64,000 nt of DNA, from the NCBI RefSeq assembly GCF_026319305.1, contig NZ_JAPDMV010000001.1, positions 1 to 64,000 on the forward strand. The letters run 5' to 3'. The notes under the pieces were generated by a model that did not search any database, was not told the origin of the DNA, and saw only the letters and a program-made list of their open reading frames with translations. The DNA is from Methylophaga sp. OBS4. Lineage in GTDB: Bacteria > Pseudomonadota > Gammaproteobacteria > Nitrosococcales > Methylophagaceae. Shown here in pieces: positions 55,248-63,716 of this stretch. Each line of letters opens with the position of its first letter. Within the stretch, counting starts at the first letter, position 1. Position numbers and translations under genes: made by a program.

Positions 55248-55281
55248 ATGGGATACTCCCGTTGCTTAGGCTGTAAATGGT

Positions 55282-55860
55282 TTAATGAGTGTGATCATGC
55301 TTATGTTCGGGCTCGGCTGCAACCGCTTCTTTATCGTGATTGTGTTGTTGTTGATCTGTCTCATGATCTGAATGGTTATGATTGTGATGGGCCGAATCGG
55401 CTTCGACATCAGGCAGCGACATCACGCCGATACCATGACGGTAAACGACTTCGGCACCAAGGTAAGCGGTAATCAGCAACATGATTGCTGCGACAGCTGA
55501 AAATGAAAGAAACCGCCAACCCGGTTTTTGTTGTTTCCGAACCAGCATGATCGCAGCAATACCCAAGACAATAAACAAAGCCGCGGTCGGCAAGGCCCAG
55601 TTGCGATGTAATGACATGGCGGTATGGGAAGTACTGTCATGGTCGACGGTGTTAAAGGCAATAATGCCGGCCAAAACCGTGGCTACCGTAAACAGACAAC
55701 CGGACCACAAACTCCAGTTGGCCATCTGAAGCCACTGCTGCCGCCAGGGATGTTGCTCAGCAAGCAAATTGCGGGCTAAATAAAACAACACGGCGGTGAA
55801 CAACAGCCCGACGGTAAAGTGCACCAGAATAGGGTGCCAGTTGGGAATAATTTCAATCAT
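55282..55860 (-). CDS. DUF2231 membrane protein with His-rich tail
   Basis: A 192-residue membrane protein with four helices (within 1-145) of the DUF2231 family, beginning WHPILVHFTVGLLF. The last 40 residues are a His/Asp/Glu-rich tail (HHNHNHSDH, QQHNHDKE, EHKHDHTH) that should bind metal ions. The start overlaps the cusA stop by 8 bases. The family's function is unknown; here it may be a metal-sensing or storage component or a redox partner of the copper efflux system. Confidence 0.88.
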   Translation of the reverse strand: MIEIIPNWHPILVHFTVGLLFTAVLFYLARNLLAEQHPWRQQWLQMANWSLWSGCLFTVATVLAGIIAFNTVDHDSTSHTAMSLHRNWALPTAALFIVLGIAAIMLVRKQQKPGWRFLSFSAVAAIMLLITAYLGAEVVYRHGIGVMSLPDVEADSAHHNHNHSDHETDQQQHNHDKEAVAAEPEHKHDHTH

Positions 55861-58800
55861 GATTCTTCCTTAGTTCTTTTATTTGCAATACCAAAGCATA
55901 AACAACCGGTAACACGAGCAAACTCAGTATGGTGACACTGATCATACCGCCGACCATCGGCGCCGCTATGCGTTGCATGACATCGGAACCGGTACCGCCG
56001 CCCCACATAATCGGCAACAGACCTGCGGTAATCGCCGTGGCGGTCATCACTACCGGCCTGACCCGTTCTGAAGTGCCAGCCAATGCCGCCTGCATGATTT
56101 CCTGTTTGCTGAGCCTTTGCTCAGTATCGGTTTTTTGTTGGCGGAAATGGGCGATTTTCTGATCAATAAAGGTCAAAACCAGCACCCCTATTTCAGCGGC
56201 AACGCCCGCCAAAGCAATAAAACCAACGGCAACGGCGACGGATAGATTGAAACCGAGCAGATAAACTAGCCACACACCGCCTGCGCAGGCAAACGGAATC
56301 GACAACATCACTACCAGCGGTGCGCTGATATTGCGGAAGTTCATATACAACAGTAAGAAAATCAACAGTAAAGTGACCGGAATCACAATACGCAGTCGCT
56401 GCGCAGCACGTTGCAGATATTCAAACTGACCTGACCATGACAAGGTATAACCGGCGGGTAACGAGATCTGTTCATCAACAAGTTGTTTGGCATGGTTGAC
56501 ATAACCGCCGATGTCGTCGGTCCTGATATCCACATACACCCAGGCATTGGGGCGGGAATCTTCTGTTTTTATCACCGGTGCACCGCGGCGTAATTTCAAT
56601 TCGGCCACCTGGGTTAATGGAATTTGGGCGCCGGTTGGGGTGGCGATCAAAATCCGTTGCAATTCATTCAGGTTGTCACGCAAATCGCGCGGATAACGTA
56701 GGTTAACAGGATAACGTTCCAGTCCTTCGACAGTGTGTGTGATATTCATGCCACCGATTGCGGTCTGAATCACATCCTGCACATCGGCAATATGCAGTCC
56801 GTAACGAGCGAGTTGTTCGCGATTGATATCAATATCAACGTAATAACCGCCTGCTGCTTTGTCGCCGAAGGCTGACAAGGTATCCGGTAATTGCTTCATA
56901 AGCCGTTCCACTTCTCCTGCCAGTCGCTCCAGTTCATTGATGTCGGGTCCGCTGATTTTGATGCCGACCGGTGTTTTAATACCGGTCGACAGCATATCGA
57001 TACGGGTTTTGATCGGCATGGTCCAACTGTTATTCAGGCCCGGAAACTGAATTGCTTTATCCATTTCGTTCATCAGCTCACGTGTGCTTTTATCGGGATT
57101 GGGCCATTGGCGACGATCTTTGAGCTTCACCGTAGTTTCAAACATCGACAGGGGGGCTGGATCGGTCGCTGTTTCAGCGCGACCGGCTTTACCGAACACC
57201 TGATCGACTTCTGGAAAAGTACGCAGAATTTTATCGGTCTGTTGTAATAATTCGCGTGCTTTGCTGATCGACAGCCCCGGGTTAGTGATCGGCATATATA
57301 AAATATCACCTTCATCCAGCGGCGGCATAAATTCGCTGCCCAGTTTGGTAAACGGTGTAATGGTGACAGCCAAGATCGCGATGGCCAGCAGCAATGTAAG
57401 CCAGCGCCAGCGGATGGCCAGTCGTAGTATCGGGGTATGAACAAAATGCAAGAGCCGGTTGATCGGGTTCTTGCTTTCGGCGAGGATTTTGCCGCGAATA
57501 AAAAGCCCCATCAGCACCGGTATTAAAGTAATGGCCAATAGCGCCGCCGCCGCCATCGAATAGGTTTTGGTAAATGCCAATGGACCGAACAAGCGGCCTT
57601 CCTGGGCCTGTAAGGTAAATACCGGCAGGAAAGACACGGTAATAATCATCAGCGAGAAAAACAGGGCCGGGCCGACTTCCATGGCAGCATGACTGATGTT
57701 CAGCCAGCGTTCGGGTTCGGTCAATGGCTGTTTCTTTTCCCTGGTTGCGGCTTCCAGATGTTTATGGGCATTTTCTATCATGACAATCGCACCATCGACC
57801 ATCGCCCCGATTGCAATAGCAATGCCGCCCAGCGACATGATGTTGGCGTTGATTCCTTGCCATTTCATGATCATAAAGGCGAGCAGAATGCCTATCGGCA
57901 AGGTGATGATTGCGACAAATGCAGAGCGGGCATGTAACAGGAAAATGATGCAGATCAGACTTACAATCAGTGATTCTTCAATCAGTTTCTCTTTCAGGTT
58001 ATCCACCGCCCGGTGAATCAGTGTGCTGCGGTCATACACCGGCACAATCTCAACCCCGGCGGGCAGACCTTTTTCCAGTTCGCGTAATTTGCTTTTGACA
58101 TTGTCGATGGTGGTCAACGCATTTTCGCCGTAACGCATGACGATGACGCCACCGGCGACTTCACCTTCCCCATTTAATTCGGCCAGGCCCCGGCGCAACT
58201 CCGGGCCAAGCTGAACCTGGGCGATATCTTCAAGCCGAATCGGTGTGCCGTCTTCCGTCACGCTGATGGCAATGGAACGGATATCCTCCAGTGACTGGAT
58301 ATAACCCAAACCGCGCACCATATATTCGGTTTCGGCCATTTCTATCAGCTTGCCGCCAACATCCATATTGGAGCGCTGAATTGCCTGTTTTACCTTGGAC
58401 AATGGAATGTTGTAGTTGAGCAGGGCATTAGGATCGACTTCTACCTGATACTGTTTAACAAATCCGCCGATAGCGGCGACTTCTGCGACACCATCCACGG
58501 TCTGTAAAGGATAGCGAAAATACCAGTCCTGAATCGAACGCAGTTGTGACAGATCATGGCGACCTGTTTTATCAATCAAGGCATATTCATAAACCCAACC
58601 GACCCCGGTGGCATCCGGCCCCAGTGTGGGCGTGACTTCCTTGGGCAGTCGGCCGCTGACATAGTTAAGGTATTCCAAAACCCGTGATCGCGCCCAGTAC
58701 ATATCGGTACCGTCTTCGAAAATAATATAAACAAAGGACAAGCCGAACAGGGAATAACCCCGTACCGATTTGGTTTTAGGCACTGCCAGCATCGCCGTGG

Positions 58801-59008
58801 TCAGTGGGTAAGTGACTTGATCTTCCACTACCTGCGGTGCCTGACCGGGATATTCGGTCAATACAATAACCTGAATATCGGATAAATCCGGTATTGCATC
58901 CAGCGCGATATTTTTGACGGCCCAGACACCTCCGATTATCAGTAATATCGTGGTGAGTAAAACCAGGAATTTTTCCCGTATTGAAGCTGCAATAATCTGT
59001 TTAATCAT
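55853..59008 (-). CDS. cusA: CusA-type heavy-metal RND efflux pump
   Basis: A 1051-residue inner membrane RND transporter with 12 transmembrane helices and two large periplasmic loops. Proton relay residues are in GAMVDGAIVMIEN. The Cu/Ag subfamily is indicated by GKAGRAETATDPAPLSMFETT and MLSTGIKTPVGIKISG, as in CusA rather than CzcA. With CusB and CusC it would expel Cu(I)/Ag(I) from periplasm and cytoplasm. It lies 4 bases after cusB and overlaps DUF2231 by 8. Confidence 0.96.
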   Translation of the reverse strand: MIKQIIAASIREKFLVLLTTILLIIGGVWAVKNIALDAIPDLSDIQVIVLTEYPGQAPQVVEDQVTYPLTTAMLAVPKTKSVRGYSLFGLSFVYIIFEDGTDMYWARSRVLEYLNYVSGRLPKEVTPTLGPDATGVGWVYEYALIDKTGRHDLSQLRSIQDWYFRYPLQTVDGVAEVAAIGGFVKQYQVEVDPNALLNYNIPLSKVKQAIQRSNMDVGGKLIEMAETEYMVRGLGYIQSLEDIRSIAISVTEDGTPIRLEDIAQVQLGPELRRGLAELNGEGEVAGGVIVMRYGENALTTIDNVKSKLRELEKGLPAGVEIVPVYDRSTLIHRAVDNLKEKLIEESLIVSLICIIFLLHARSAFVAIITLPIGILLAFMIMKWQGINANIMSLGGIAIAIGAMVDGAIVMIENAHKHLEAATREKKQPLTEPERWLNISHAAMEVGPALFFSLMIITVSFLPVFTLQAQEGRLFGPLAFTKTYSMAAAALLAITLIPVLMGLFIRGKILAESKNPINRLLHFVHTPILRLAIRWRWLTLLLAIAILAVTITPFTKLGSEFMPPLDEGDILYMPITNPGLSISKARELLQQTDKILRTFPEVDQVFGKAGRAETATDPAPLSMFETTVKLKDRRQWPNPDKSTRELMNEMDKAIQFPGLNNSWTMPIKTRIDMLSTGIKTPVGIKISGPDINELERLAGEVERLMKQLPDTLSAFGDKAAGGYYVDIDINREQLARYGLHIADVQDVIQTAIGGMNITHTVEGLERYPVNLRYPRDLRDNLNELQRILIATPTGAQIPLTQVAELKLRRGAPVIKTEDSRPNAWVYVDIRTDDIGGYVNHAKQLVDEQISLPAGYTLSWSGQFEYLQRAAQRLRIVIPVTLLLIFLLLYMNFRNISAPLVVMLSIPFACAGGVWLVYLLGFNLSVAVAVGFIALAGVAAEIGVLVLTFIDQKIAHFRQQKTDTEQRLSKQEIMQAALAGTSERVRPVVMTATAITAGLLPIMWGGGTGSDVMQRIAAPMVGGMISVTILSLLVLPVVYALVLQIKELRKNHD

Positions 59009-59012
59009 CTTA

Positions 59013-60509
59013 TCACTGCTCCTTGCCAGGTTGTTGTTCTTTCATATCCATCGCTGGCTGGGTATCCGGCATGGTCATGGCGTCGTCAATATCCGCCTTT
59101 TCAGCTTGCATCGCTTCCAGCATCTTGGCGGTGGATTCGCGCAGTTTGGATTCGGAGTCGATCAGGAACTGGCTAGAGGTGACGACTTGTTCACCTGCCT
59201 TAACGCCTTCCAGGACCTGTGTCATGCCATCAGCCGCCAGCCCGGTTTGTACCGGTCTCGGCTCATATTTTCCCGGCCCGCGTACCACGAACACCTGCTC
59301 TTGTTCTCCGGAGCGGATAATCGCTTCTGATGGCACCGTCACCGCATCCATTTGTTGCTGTGTTTTGATGGTCACATTGGCAAGGGTATCGGGTTTCAGC
59401 AGCAAATCAGGGTTATCAAATACCAGTCTGACCTTGATAGTACGGGTTTTGGATTCGGCATAAGGGTAGATATAGGATAAAAATCCTTTAAAAACTTTAC
59501 CGGGAAAGGCGGTGAGGCGCATCTCCACCGGATCATTTACCTGCACCCAGGGCAGATCAGATTCGTAAACCTGGGCAATCACCCAGACTTTGCTTAAATC
59601 AGCCAGCATGAAGAGTTCGGTTTGGGGGGTAACATATTGACCTTCACGGGCACCGATATGAATAACCGTGCCATTGAAAGGCGAATGAATATGCAGATCC
59701 TTTTGAATATTGCCGGTTTGTTCCAAATCACGAATCTGATGTTCAGGCACATCAAGCAGCTCCAGTCTTTCACGAGCTGAACTCGCCATTTGCTCAGCAC
59801 TGAGACGAATGTCCTTAAACGGACTTTCTTTCAGGGTCTCAGCGCTTTTCAGTGCCAAAAGGTATTCCTGGCTACTGGTCACCAATTGCGGGGAATAAAT
59901 ACTCAGTAGCATGGTGTTTTTCTTCACTGTCATACCGGTTTTGTCGACAAATAGTTTCTGGATCCAGCCTTCCGTTTTTGGATGCAGGCGAGTGATACGT
60001 TCTTCGTTATAGCTCACCTTGCCGACGGTACGAATATTGTGCGACAAAGCTTGAACTTTGGCTTCAGCGGTACGGACGCCGATATTTTGTACAGTGACCG
60101 GATCGATTCTGACGGTGCCGATCGCTTCGTTTGGCGGTATCGAATCATCGTCGGCATAAACCGGAATATAATCCATGCCCATATCATCTTTCATCGGTAC
60201 CGCTGAGGTGATGTCCGGGTTCATCGGGTGACGGTAAAACAATATTTTCGGCTTTTTTGTCGTTTGTTTTTGTTTATCGTCGGCATAAACCGGAATGTAA
60301 TTCATGCCCATATCATCTTTCATCGGTACCGCTGAGGTGATGTCCGGATTCATCGGGTTGCGATAGAACAGGGGGTTAGCTTCTTCAGCAGGCATCTGAT
60401 CCCGATCCGTCATGGGCGTGGACATGTGCTGGTTGTACCAAAACAACGCCCCCGCGCCGGTAGCAATACCGATAAGCAGAAACAGCAAGGCAGTGATAAT
60501 TTTATTCAT
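59013..60509 (-). CDS. cusB: CusB-type membrane fusion protein
   Basis: A 498-residue periplasmic adaptor. An N-terminal anchor helix (about 3-22) is followed by two nearly identical copies of a Cys-free, Met-rich heavy-metal-binding repeat (FYRNPMNPDITSAVPMKDD and FYRHPMNPDITSAVPMKDD, each ending MGM.YIPVYADD), then the barrel-sandwich/alpha-hairpin adaptor core (VRTAEAKVQALSHNIRTVGKVSYNEERI onward) and a C-terminal Met-rich tail (MTMPDTQPAMDM). E. coli CusB has a single Met site region. ATG 60509 (MNKIITALL) is the family-like start; it overlaps cusC by 8 bases. Confidence 0.94.
   Translation of the reverse strand: MNKIITALLFLLIGIATGAGALFWYNQHMSTPMTDRDQMPAEEANPLFYRNPMNPDITSAVPMKDDMGMNYIPVYADDKQKQTTKKPKILFYRHPMNPDITSAVPMKDDMGMDYIPVYADDDSIPPNEAIGTVRIDPVTVQNIGVRTAEAKVQALSHNIRTVGKVSYNEERITRLHPKTEGWIQKLFVDKTGMTVKKNTMLLSIYSPQLVTSSQEYLLALKSAETLKESPFKDIRLSAEQMASSARERLELLDVPEHQIRDLEQTGNIQKDLHIHSPFNGTVIHIGAREGQYVTPQTELFMLADLSKVWVIAQVYESDLPWVQVNDPVEMRLTAFPGKVFKGFLSYIYPYAESKTRTIKVRLVFDNPDLLLKPDTLANVTIKTQQQMDAVTVPSEAIIRSGEQEQVFVVRGPGKYEPRPVQTGLAADGMTQVLEGVKAGEQVVTSSQFLIDSESKLRESTAKMLEAMQAEKADIDDAMTMPDTQPAMDMKEQQPGKEQ
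60147..60369 (-). repeat. Tandem duplication inside cusB
   Basis: The DNA of 60147-60240 and 60276-60369 is almost identical, offset by 129 bases (43 codons). It encodes the two heavy-metal-binding repeats. High DNA identity indicates a recent in-frame duplication. Confidence 0.92.
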
Positions 60510-61857
60510 GGAGATCGTCCTCACCAACACTGGCAGTCAATTTGGCGAGCGTCGTTTTCGCTTCGCTGATCACCTGCCAGAGCGTGGTTTCGTAGTTATA
60601 GAGGGTAATTTGGGCGCGAACCAGGTTGAGAAAGTCGACCTTGTTCACCTGATAACCTGCCAGCATTGAGGCCACGGTTTGACGGGCCTGCGGGATAATG
60701 CCGGTTTGCAGTAATGCCTGCTGCTTTCTGGCCTGCTGATAGGCGGTTATTGATGTGCTGATGTCCGACTGCACTGACGTCCATTCATCCTGCAACGCAA
60801 ACTGTTGTCGTTTCACTTCGCTGTTACGCTGGGATATCGCCATTTTCTGCTTGCGCTCGGCAAACAAAGGCACACTGACACCGAGTTGCAATGACAGAAA
60901 ATCACTGCGGGATGAGCGATCAATATCATGGCCCCGACGCAGACCGTAGCCGGCAGACAGTTTGAAGTCCGGTAACAGATCTTTTTCAGCGAGTTGTTTG
61001 CGTGTTTGTGCGGCATCAACCAGCCGCCGTTGCTGTTCGAGAACGGGGCGGTTTTCTTTGGCCAGTTCAAAGATTTGGTGCCTGGGTTTCAATGCCGGCA
61101 GTGCCAGTTCGTTTTGTTCCTGCCGAGGTAATTCAATATGCGTGTCAGTGGGGCGGTTCAGCAAGGCATTAAGACGGGCAGCTTCCTGCTCACGCATGCT
61201 GAGCAGTTGAATATCACGGTCGATTAGCTTCGATAATTCCAGCTGAGCCAGTAACACGTCCTGCTGTAAACCCTGGCCGACGCGGTATTTTACCTGGGCG
61301 ATTTCAACAAATTGCCTGAGCAGGGTTTTATTCAGATCGACGATACCAATGGCTTTATCGAGATAGAAAAGCCGCCACCATAATGTTTTCACATCACGCA
61401 GCAGATGCTGACGAAATTCGGCTGTATCTTGAACAGCCGCATCAGCAAGCAGGCTGGCAGTTTTTTCCTGTAATGCCAGTTTGCCGGGATAAGGCAATTG
61501 CTGACTGATACCGAGCTGCCACTGGGTCATCGGTTCCTGACCGATATCGAAACTGTCTACCGGCATATTAGCCAGACCAAAACTGATAACGGGATCGGGC
61601 AGGGTGCCGGCCTGTGAAGGAACAGCTGCCATTGCCTCCGCCCGGGCCTGCATTTCAGCCAGCCCGGGATTATCCTGTTCAACCAGTCTTAACGCCTGTT
61701 CAAGACTCAGCGATTTTGTGGTGATTGACTGTTGTTCAGTCTGTTCGGTTTGTTCCGGCAGGGCCAGGTCCAATTCGTCTGCAAAAGAGGGCGTTACCAC
61801 TATAAATAGCAGAGACAGGCATAAAGCTTTAGTTAATAAATGATGTAAGTTACACAT
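60502..61857 (-). CDS. cusC: CusC/TolC-type outer membrane efflux protein
   Basis: A 451-residue outer membrane factor with a signal peptide (about 1-26, ends SFA) and two OEP repeats (LEQALRLVEQDNPGLAEMQARAEA first; second around 250-440 with long helices). It provides the channel for CusBA. No lipobox is seen. The stop overlaps the cusB start by 8 bases. 116 bases separate it from the small Cys/His-rich gene upstream, room for a separate promoter. Confidence 0.92.
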   Translation of the reverse strand: MCNLHHLLTKALCLSLLFIVVTPSFADELDLALPEQTEQTEQQSITTKSLSLEQALRLVEQDNPGLAEMQARAEAMAAVPSQAGTLPDPVISFGLANMPVDSFDIGQEPMTQWQLGISQQLPYPGKLALQEKTASLLADAAVQDTAEFRQHLLRDVKTLWWRLFYLDKAIGIVDLNKTLLRQFVEIAQVKYRVGQGLQQDVLLAQLELSKLIDRDIQLLSMREQEAARLNALLNRPTDTHIELPRQEQNELALPALKPRHQIFELAKENRPVLEQQRRLVDAAQTRKQLAEKDLLPDFKLSAGYGLRRGHDIDRSSRSDFLSLQLGVSVPLFAERKQKMAISQRNSEVKRQQFALQDEWTSVQSDISTSITAYQQARKQQALLQTGIIPQARQTVASMLAGYQVNKVDFLNLVRAQITLYNYETTLWQVISEAKTTLAKLTASVGEDDLHE

Positions 61858-61973
61858 GATCTTTTACCCTGAAATAAGGATAAATACAGCGTGATAAGCA
61901 CGCAGCGACTCAGCTTTCAGTCGGGCAGATAAAGCATGGGCTTTATCGACACCATTAAAAAAGCAGGATCAGA

Positions 61974-62330
61974 TCAGGCGGATATAGGGGGTCTGAATAA
62001 CAGGGAGATTACTTGCAGGGGATGTTTATCAGCCACTGTCAGGGGGGCAAGATACAGGCTCCGGACAACAGACAACTGATAAGTTTGGGTGGCTATGGCA
62101 GTGCTGGTGAAACAGCCGCTGTGAGAAGCGTTGCACTTATGCGTATCATCGCAATGACCGCATTTCTTGTTGTCTTGCTGGTGATGGCAGGCGTTCATAT
62201 CCATCTCGGCCATCATCGCTGCATTGTCGGCTTCAGCGGGCATATCAGGCATGGCATTGGCCATCAGCGGTGATAATGACAACACCATCGCCAGATAAAT
62301 CAACATCAAATTTTTAGCCAGTTTAGCCAA
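61974..62330 (-). CDS. Small exported Met/Cys/His-rich protein, likely copper-binding
   Basis: A 118-residue product with a signal peptide (about 1-26, ending ANA). The mature N-terminal half is rich in Met, His and Cys: MPDMPAEADNAAMMAEMDM, NACHHQQ, KKCGHCDDTHKC, ASHSGCF. Six or more Cys/His pairs in about 45 residues suggest metal binding in the periplasm. The C-terminal third is hydrophobic and may be membrane associated. Similar small proteins occur ahead of cus-type operons. It starts 11 bases after the next gene upstream, within the copper cluster. Confidence 0.75.
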   Translation of the reverse strand: MAKLAKNLMLIYLAMVLSLSPLMANAMPDMPAEADNAAMMAEMDMNACHHQQDNKKCGHCDDTHKCNASHSGCFTSTAIATQTYQLSVVRSLYLAPLTVADKHPLQVISLLFRPPISA

Positions 62331-62341
62331 ACTTGATTACC

Positions 62342-62737
62342 TTATTGTGCTCGCTGTTGTTTGAACTCTGCTTCGATGATTTCCAGCGTCGGCGGAATCG
62401 CATCACAACTTGTCACATCGCCTGTGCATTTGATGCATTCAAAAGCTTTCCAGCCGGTGGCGATATATTTTTCTTTATTCGGGCTATCCAGACGGTTAGC
62501 AATGCCTATTGTAGCCTTAGCTCGGGTAGAAATATAGCCAAATTCCGACTGACAGGCTTTCAACTGAGAAAGATCGTTATTAACATCATATTTTTCATGG
62601 ATTTCCTGACCAGCCTGATGAAGATAATGTAACTCTGAATAGAGTTTTTGCAGCGTATCATCACTATGACGATAGACATTACCCGCCTGGGCGGCGAATG
62701 AGATAAAAAGCAATGAAATGATAAGGCTGAATTTCAA
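62342..62737 (-). CDS. Exported protein of copper cluster, unknown
   Basis: A 131-residue periplasmic protein with signal peptide (about 1-18, ending AQA). I do not recognise it. The mature part is helical, with four Cys including ECIKCTGDVTSCDAI, which may form disulfides or bind metal. I place the start at TTG 62737, because AGGGAG lies 7 bases upstream and the signal peptide then has normal length; a GTG at 62773 lacks a site. It is the first gene of the minus-strand copper cluster, so its promoter should lie in the gap to the right. Confidence 0.65.
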   Translation of the reverse strand: MKFSLIISLLFISFAAQAGNVYRHSDDTLQKLYSELHYLHQAGQEIHEKYDVNNDLSQLKACQSEFGYISTRAKATIGIANRLDSPNKEKYIATGWKAFECIKCTGDVTSCDAIPPTLEIIEAEFKQQRAQ

Positions 62738-63144
62738 TGAACTGCTCCCTGTTAATAACTTGGATATAGGCACATCATAATCGAATAAGTTCTGTGCGGG
62801 CTATAAATGGTTTTCACGGTCCTGCATGGGAAGTCCTATGATTAACCTAGGGTGTCCCAGACAGCCCGTCATTTCAACCACGAGGTGACAAACCGCAGTG
62901 GGATGCAATCCAGTCCCACTGTGATAACCAGTAGATACTCTGTTTCGACTCCTGGGGCTTTTGCTTTTTACGTAGTTGCATAGGCTTAGTTATAAGGGCC
63001 CCAAATTATCGGCAGCATTGTGCTAGATACTTATTAATTAGTTGATGTTCACTTTCTTTCCAGTCTGCTTTTTAGGATCATGATTTTTCAACAATAACGA
63101 AGCTCTGTTTGTATGGTAAGCCTTTGGTTTACATGATCATCCTG
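62738..63144. other. Intergenic gap right of the copper cluster
   Basis: No gene is seen. An exact inverted repeat, 62896-62903 with 62914-62921 (8 bp, 10-base loop), stands near the middle. The minus-strand copper cluster must have its promoter here, but I see no dyad like the one at 63151. The region could include decayed mobile DNA; nothing diagnostic is visible. Confidence 0.35.
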
Positions 63145-63176
63145 TTCTATACCCTTTGGGCTGGCAAGGGTAATAT
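63145..63176 (+). promoter_or_regulatory. MerR/CueR-type promoter-operator
   Basis: ACCCTT-N9-AAGGGT (63151-63171) is a perfect 6-bp dyad that fills the spacer between TTCTAT (-35-like, 63145-63150) and TAATAT (-10, 63171-63176). The 20-base spacer is longer than the normal 17, which is the hallmark of promoters activated by MerR-family regulators such as CueR. It lies 30 bases before the DUF5676 start. No merR-family gene is in the window. Confidence 0.7.
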
Positions 63177-63206
63177 AGGACTTGGGATAAGGTAAAGGAG
63201 AGTGTT

Positions 63207-63461
63207 ATGAAACTGGATGCAATAAAGTTCGGTCTGGCATGGGCGGCTACCTTTGCGATTGGCTGGGTAATATGTAGTTTGTTAGTCATCGCCTTACCTG
63301 GCAGCATGATGCAAATGTCAGGACATATGCTGCATAGCGACTTATCAGGTATGCAATGGCATATCGGGCCACTTGTGTTGTTTTATGGCCTGATTGGCTG
63401 GACTATCGTTGCCGGGGTAACAGGCTGGTTGGTAGCGTTAATCTATAACAAACTGCTATAA
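63207..63461 (+). CDS. DUF5676-like small membrane protein
   Basis: An 84-residue membrane protein with two helices (about 8-30 and 52-80) joined by a Met/His-containing loop (SMMQMSGHMLHSDLSGMQWH). It resembles the DUF5676 family, often found in metal-resistance and mercury/copper loci. AAAGGAGAG precedes the ATG, and a MerR-type promoter lies upstream, so metal-inducible expression is likely. The Met/His loop could bind Cu(I)/Ag(I). Confidence 0.75.
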   Translation: MKLDAIKFGLAWAATFAIGWVICSLLVIALPGSMMQMSGHMLHSDLSGMQWHIGPLVLFYGLIGWTIVAGVTGWLVALIYNKLL

Positions 63462-63716
63462 CGTTCTGCTAAATACTATGAACGGCCGGCAACTGCTGGA
63501 GGCGTATCTTTTTGCCAGCTGATTTGCTCATAGAGACCGATTCAGTAATAACCGTAATTGGCTGCGGACAGTATTTCTTAATTCCAACCCTAAAATCACT
63601 ATGATATAGAAATAAAAAAAGGGCTTGACCGCCAGGACCACGACGGTGAACAGAATGACAACCGGTTTCTCGTGAAACCAGCGGCAGGAATCAATAGGGT
63701 CATTGATTTCAACATT

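Noticed and set aside
60147-60369. CRISPR or other repeat array
   Set aside because: Only two copies, in frame within cusB, encoding protein repeats.
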